Source: JAXFQS01 sp034178815 | Lineage (GTDB): Bacteria; Verrucomicrobiota; Kiritimatiellia; RFP12; DVOR01 | Length of the DNA: 7,709 bases | Reading direction: 5' to 3' | Assembly (NCBI GenBank): GCA_034178815.1 | Contig: JAXFQS010000117.1 | Span: 1 to 7,709, forward strand | Part shown: in pieces, positions 6,301 through 7,709 of the stretch | Position numbering within the stretch: position 1 is the stretch's first letter | How the letters are laid out: each line of letters starts with the position of its first letter | The notes under the pieces: generated by a model | Database searches by the model: none | What the model was told of the DNA's origin: nothing | Seen by the model: the letters and a program-made list of their open reading frames with translations, nothing else | Translations under genes and position numbers: made by a program

Positions 6301-7709
6301 CTCCCCGAAGGCACCGAGCCCACCATCTCCTACGACGCCGCCACGCCCGCGACCACCGCCTCGCCCTTCACCGTCCTGCTCGAAAAACCCGACAGCGGCC
6401 GCCTCGACCAAGGCCCCGCCTCCTTCTTCATCTTCCTCGACGAAGACGGCGACGGCCTCTGGACTTGGGAGGCCGATCCCTACGCCGGAGCCCGCGAAGT
6501 CGCCGGCATCCCCGCCCCCTCCGGTCGGTGTGCCTGGAAATCCGGTAGCACCGCCGCAACCGACTTCACCCACGAAATCGGTTGGGACGGCACGCAGTTG
6601 AATGTCTCCCTGACCGACCGTGCGACTGGCTTCATTCGTTACACTTGGGCCGATGCCGACACCAGTTCCGAAAGCAACCTCACCGAAGATGCCGTCTGGG
6701 ACTTCCGCGCCTACCGCATCGAGGGAACGAACAGTATCGAGAACGCCCCCTTCTTCGCCAAACGCTTCCCGAAATGGAAGACCTTCATCCACGAGGGCGA
6801 CTTCTACACCTACGGCCAGTTCGGTATGGAGTGCCAGACCGGTTTCGCCAATCCCCCCGCCTTCAAGACCAATGTCTCCTACCTGATTACCATCAACGGT
6901 ATGACCAACGGCATCTACAATATGAACTACCCCCTCGGGCAGGCCATCACCGGTTCGCCCGTTGCGCAGGATCAGCCCGACCGCATCCGTCCCACCCCCC
7001 TCGCGCCCATCAACGGCGAGCGCATCGTCCGCACCCGCCCCACCTTCCGCTGGTCGGCTCTGGAGGGCGCCACCGCATTCAAACTCACCATCTCCCGCGG
7101 CGGTACCAAAGTCTACGATTCCAACTTCCAGAACATGCCGCAGGTAGTCGACTGCTCCACCTCGGGCAACGGCAGCGGCGTGCCGCTCTATACTTACGAA
7201 TGGGCCCCGCCGCTGGCTCTGGGACTGGCCAATGCCGGCGACCTGGCCGACGGCGACTACACCTGGACTGTCACGCACTATGCACCGTGGGCCCAGACTG
7301 GCTATGCCTCCACCTCCGGCAAATTCACCCTCGCCGCGGAGGAAGACCATGACGCCGCCGAGGCCGGCAAGCCCCTATCCACCACCTTCGGCTTTGTGGA
7401 TGTCACGGTTCGCTACGCGCCCGTGAAAAACCTCACGCTCGGCCCTGCCACCACTCTCCGGGTCGAGGCCTACGAGCACGCGGACTTTGCCGAGGAACCG
7501 AAGGCTGGGGCAACTCGGACGAGTGCCGGGGCCGCCCTCTCCTCGACGGCTTACTCGACCGGCATCAACCTGTCGGTGCTCGGACTTGAGCCCGGGAAAG
7601 AGTACTTCCTCCTGGCCTATGTCGACATCGACGCCGACGGCAAGCGGAGTGCTGGCGAGCCCTGGGGCTATGTCCGCCGCCTAGGCCAAAAGGATTGGCA
7701 GTACGACCC
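1..7709 (+). CDS. Giant modular extracellular protein (PKD-like, TSP3-like calcium loops, LamG, FN3/Ig-like), partial at both ends
   Basis: Frame 1 is open across the entire window: 2,569 complete codons plus two bases, with no in-frame stop. The first codon is TTC and the last complete one GAC, so the true start, any signal peptide, and the C-terminal anchor or sorting signal lie outside. The translation makes sense throughout as one protein: a PKD-like domain, at least 15 Asp-rich loops of the form DxDxDGxxD, a LamG-type lectin fold and Ig-like modules. I count 18 Cys (about 0.7%) and no clear transmembrane segment, which fits an exported protein. Families with this architecture are generally annotated as LamG-domain or thrombospondin type 3 repeat proteins and are mostly uncharacterised. 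Surface adhesion or glycan binding is inference. No catalytic motif was recognised, though an enzyme domain outside the window is possible. The reading frame is near certain; the function is not. Confidence 0.97.
331..660 (+). other. PKD-like domain
   Basis: Residues about 111-220 carry the usual PKD signature. A strand ends in the DYGDGS turn (residues 145-150) and is followed, after an insert, by NHAYSNGGKTYQWTIYYTD (from about residue 180), which matches the H-x-Y...GxY-x-V pattern of the second half of PKD domains. PKD domains are about 80-90 residue Ig-like folds found in surface proteins and secreted polysaccharide-degrading enzymes, where they act as spacers or binding modules. The copy here is slightly long because of about 30 residues between the DGS turn and the HAY strand. 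An Ig-like fold outside PKD is the main alternative. Confidence 0.6.
664..1095 (+). other. Module resembling a bacterial InlB-type B repeat
   Basis: Residues about 222-365 open with RYLHVIKRGSGDGTV, similar to the first strand of InlB-type B repeats (hydrophobic strand followed by G-x-GTV). They close with SVTVTFPE and then DITLYALFSG, similar to the closing strands (V-T-V-T ... ITLYAxF). Between them lie an aromatic AWLWPSEF (from residue 312) and several Asn/Ser-rich turns. These repeats usually measure 70-80 residues, so this copy has a large insert or two modules fused. The module ends just before the first calcium loop. The assignment rests on motif resemblance only. Confidence 0.35.
1117..1728 (+). 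repeat. TSP3-like calcium-loop block I (four loops)
   Basis: Four Asp-rich loops with DxDxDGxxD spacing or close to it: DYDKDGLPDFWE at residues 373-384, DTSGDGYVDGWK at 480-491, DPDNDGLTNFEE at 543-554 and DTDGDGLSDGYE at 565-576. The last two are joined by YQLGTNPLHF, the Gly-x-Asn-Pro spacer usual between such loops. In thrombospondin type 3 and related bacterial repeats the Asp side chains bind calcium and stiffen the chain. The second loop has Ser at position 3, so its calcium binding may be weaker. About 95 residues separate loops one and two, which is far more than in vertebrate thrombospondin. Confidence 0.8.
1693..1710 (+). repeat. 18-bp direct repeat in a calcium loop, copy 1
   Basis: GATACCGACGGCGATGGT here is identical to bases 2605-2622. 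Both encode the DTDGDG core of a calcium loop. The shorter core GACGGCGATGGT also occurs at 3211-3222 and 5545-5556. Shared codon choice inside an otherwise diverged protein suggests either recent loop duplication or simple convergence on favoured codons. Confidence 0.85.
1729..2370 (+). other. Large unassigned insert between calcium-loop blocks
   Basis: Residues 577-790 fall between two canonical calcium loops and match no fold I recognise. A decayed loop, NPDGDAMAY (residues 596-604), keeps the 1-3-5-9 spacing with Asn, Asp, Asp and Tyr. Further on, the segment GDGEVYFIYAVDPAAMF looks like beta structure. Later it contains AIIHGLVCEAFGFDPRTGWA, which looks like an amphipathic helix followed by a compact turn, and then STLDEYLLFQYTYREM, probably helical. 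The mix of helix and strand suggests a folded domain rather than a linker. I cannot assign a function. Confidence 0.5.
2371..3738 (+). repeat. TSP3-like calcium-loop block II (seven loops)
   Basis: Seven loops lie at residues 791-799 (DTDGDKVPD), 869-877 (DTDGDGVSD), 938-946 (DTDGDLIPD), 983-991 (DYDHDGLLN), 1069-1077 (DTDGDGMDD), 1143-1151 (DPDMDGIIN) and 1235-1243 (DTDGSGLSD). Most are followed by an aromatic pair and Glu (for example YYE, NYE, GWE). Loops one and three lack the usual Gly at position 6, and the last has Ser at position 5, so individual sites may differ in affinity. Cys810, in NPC after the first loop, and Cys935-Cys936 just before the third could form disulfides. The loops are 30-80 residues apart with aromatic-rich sequence between them. 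The last loop runs through a short linker into the LamG domain. Confidence 0.8.
2605..2622 (+). repeat. 18-bp direct repeat in a calcium loop, copy 2
   Basis: Identical to bases 1693-1710 and in the same reading frame, encoding the core of the loop at residues 869-877. Downstream the copies diverge at once (CTGAGC versus GTCTCC), so only the liganding core is conserved at the DNA level. Confidence 0.85.
3796..4560 (+). other. LamG / concanavalin A-like lectin domain
   Basis: Residues about 1266-1520 show the three landmarks of LamG-like jelly-roll domains. The opening strand AMWFDGSNSAL is followed by YTVELWVRPE (1304-1313). The central strand NEWVHVAAVVNGYAKRFELY then leads to VNGRLAA, the W-x-HVA ... 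LYVNG pattern. The closing strand KGYIDQVRIWNGARTAAEI (from residue 1494) is the usual iDeVRiWn...EI ending. At about 255 residues it is longer than the common 150-200. The extra length sits mainly between the LYVNG strand and the closing strand. Domains of this class often bind carbohydrate or protein ligands with calcium. Which ligand is bound here cannot be told. Confidence 0.85.
4561..5268 (+). other. Unassigned segment between the LamG domain and calcium-loop block III
   Basis: Residues 1521-1756 begin with a probable helix (ADALANRDEVSIAAYKAI through about residue 1552). FYHYSFDNFFSTG follows, resembling the phrase that often starts a LamG strand, so a second, truncated lectin-like unit is possible. 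The remainder is rich in Pro, Asn, Trp and His. It includes YGMWWVHDNHESI (from about residue 1688) and LIPLGNAWAKPV shortly before the next loops. No family is recognised. It may serve as a rigid connector or an additional binding face. Confidence 0.45.
5278..5799 (+). repeat. TSP3-like calcium-loop block III (four loops)
   Basis: Loops are DSNGNGLPDWF (residues 1760-1770), DSDGDGLPDWWE (1817-1828), DPDGDGLNNYAE (1847-1858) and an atypical DADNDGWDLWSE (1922-1933). The middle pair is linked by GLDPFDPEGDNG, the normal Gly-x-Asp-Pro spacer. The first loop has Asn at two liganding positions and the last lacks Asp at position 9, so both may bind calcium weakly. Trp after the loop (WF, WW) is more frequent here than in block II. 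These loops may set the angle between the lectin part and the C-terminal beta modules; that is inference. Confidence 0.78.
5860..6495 (+). other. Beta-rich module ending in an Asp-rich loop
   Basis: Residues about 1954-2165 alternate hydrophobic and polar residues through many likely strands. Examples are IALNVSFATSREVAL, STLVVWGYSG and TITTQLVAVAVAKDN. Near the end, FFIFLDEDGDGLWTWEADPY places Asp at 2147, 2149 and 2151 followed by Gly, then Trp and Glu2157. This arrangement resembles calcium loops at the edge of Ig-like bacterial surface modules. It also resembles the loop at residues 2542-2553 near the window end, so the two modules may be related copies. Confidence 0.5.
6496..6990 (+). 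other. Unassigned beta-rich segment before the FN3-like module
   Basis: Residues 2166-2330 include IGWDGTQLNVSLTD, then GFIRYTWADADTS, FRAYRIEGTNS, FFAKRFPKWKTFIHEGDF and VSYLITINGM. The alternation of aromatic and polar residues suggests strands of a folded domain. No catalytic or metal-binding motif stands out. I do not recognise the family. It ends in a Pro/Asp-rich hinge (about residues 2318-2335) before the FN3-like module. Confidence 0.4.
6991..7335 (+). other. Fibronectin type III / Ig-like module
   Basis: Residues about 2331-2445 have the expected order of landmarks. A Pro-rich entry (PTPLAPINGE) comes first. PTFRWSALEGATAFKLTISRGG follows, with the strand-B Trp at 2351 and the x-A-x-x-F/Y-x-L-x-I strand C. 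DGDYTWTVTHYA (from 2417) then matches the G-x-Y-x-W-x-V strand F, and SGKFTLA closes the fold. The W...Y-x-L-x-I...G-x-Y-x-W pattern is shared by FN3 and related bacterial Ig-like domains. Such modules are common spacers in secreted glycan-active proteins. Confidence 0.6.
7381..7707 (+). other. C-terminal beta-rich module with EF-hand-spaced Asp loop (cut by the window end)
   Basis: Residues 2461-2569 begin with FGFVDVTVRYAPV and TTLRVEAYEHADF, clear beta strands. They continue to LEPGKEYFLLAYVDIDADG. The loop from Asp2542 has Asp at 2542, 2544 and 2546, Gly at 2547 and Glu at 2553. That matches positions 1, 3, 5, 6 and 12 of an EF-hand loop and is followed by PWGYVRR. The fold looks like the carboxypeptidase-regulatory or SdrD-B style modules that carry a D-x-D-x-D-G calcium loop near their end. 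The module may continue past the window. Confidence 0.5.

Noticed and set aside
6046..7350. A 434-codon open frame on the minus strand
   Set aside because: It has the same explanation: register with the sense codons, a start opposite a sense CAT (7348-7350) and a stop opposite a sense CTA (6046-6048). The sense strand reads through a well-formed FN3-like module here.
6582..7352. A 256-codon + strand open frame rich in Arg, His and Leu
   Set aside because: It overlaps the FN3-like module of frame 1, has extreme Arg/His/Pro composition and no plausible ribosome binding site, so it is a shadow frame.
1..7709. A multi-gene system such as a defence island, phage or mobile element
   Set aside because: Only one gene is present in the window, and no recombinase, nuclease, terminal repeat or CRISPR-like array was seen on either strand.

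Overview
The whole 7,709-base window is the inside of one protein-coding gene. Reading frame 1 of the + strand runs from base 1 to the last complete codon at 7705-7707 without a stop codon. That is 2,569 codons, with neither the start nor the end of the gene in view. No RNA gene, promoter, ribosome binding site, terminator, CRISPR array or insertion sequence is visible, and no intergenic space exists to hold one.

The protein is a giant modular extracellular type. It is poor in Lys and Cys, rich in Asp, Gly, Thr, Tyr and Trp, and has no evident membrane segment. Layout in order: (1) 1-330, beta-rich N-terminal piece; (2) about 331-660, PKD-like domain; (3) about 664-1095, module resembling bacterial InlB-type B repeats; (4) 1117-1728, first set of Asp-rich thrombospondin-type-3-like (TSP3-like) calcium loops; (5) 1729-2370, large unassigned insert; (6) 2371-3738, second set of TSP3-like loops; (7) about 3796-4560, LamG/concanavalin-like lectin domain; (8) 4561-5268, unassigned segment; (9) 5278-5799, third set of TSP3-like loops; (10) about 5860-6990, beta-rich region with one Asp-rich loop; (11) about 6991-7335, fibronectin-III/Ig-like module; (12) 7381-7707, start of a beta-rich module with an EF-hand-spaced Asp loop.

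GC content is high by eye, and codons such as TTA and CTA are nearly absent. Very long secreted proteins combining TSP3-like loops, LamG and Ig-like modules are typical of the Planctomycetes-Verrucomicrobia group (Verrucomicrobiota, Kiritimatiellota, Lentisphaerota). That is my best guess for the source, from architecture only; no taxonomic marker gene is present.

The likely role, by inference, is a calcium-stiffened surface or secreted protein that presents a lectin-like domain to a glycan or another surface. No catalytic motif is recognised. I see no multi-gene system here. The main points of interest are the gene's size, the two alternating classes of calcium loop, the unassigned inserts, and a change in codon preference within the same gene.
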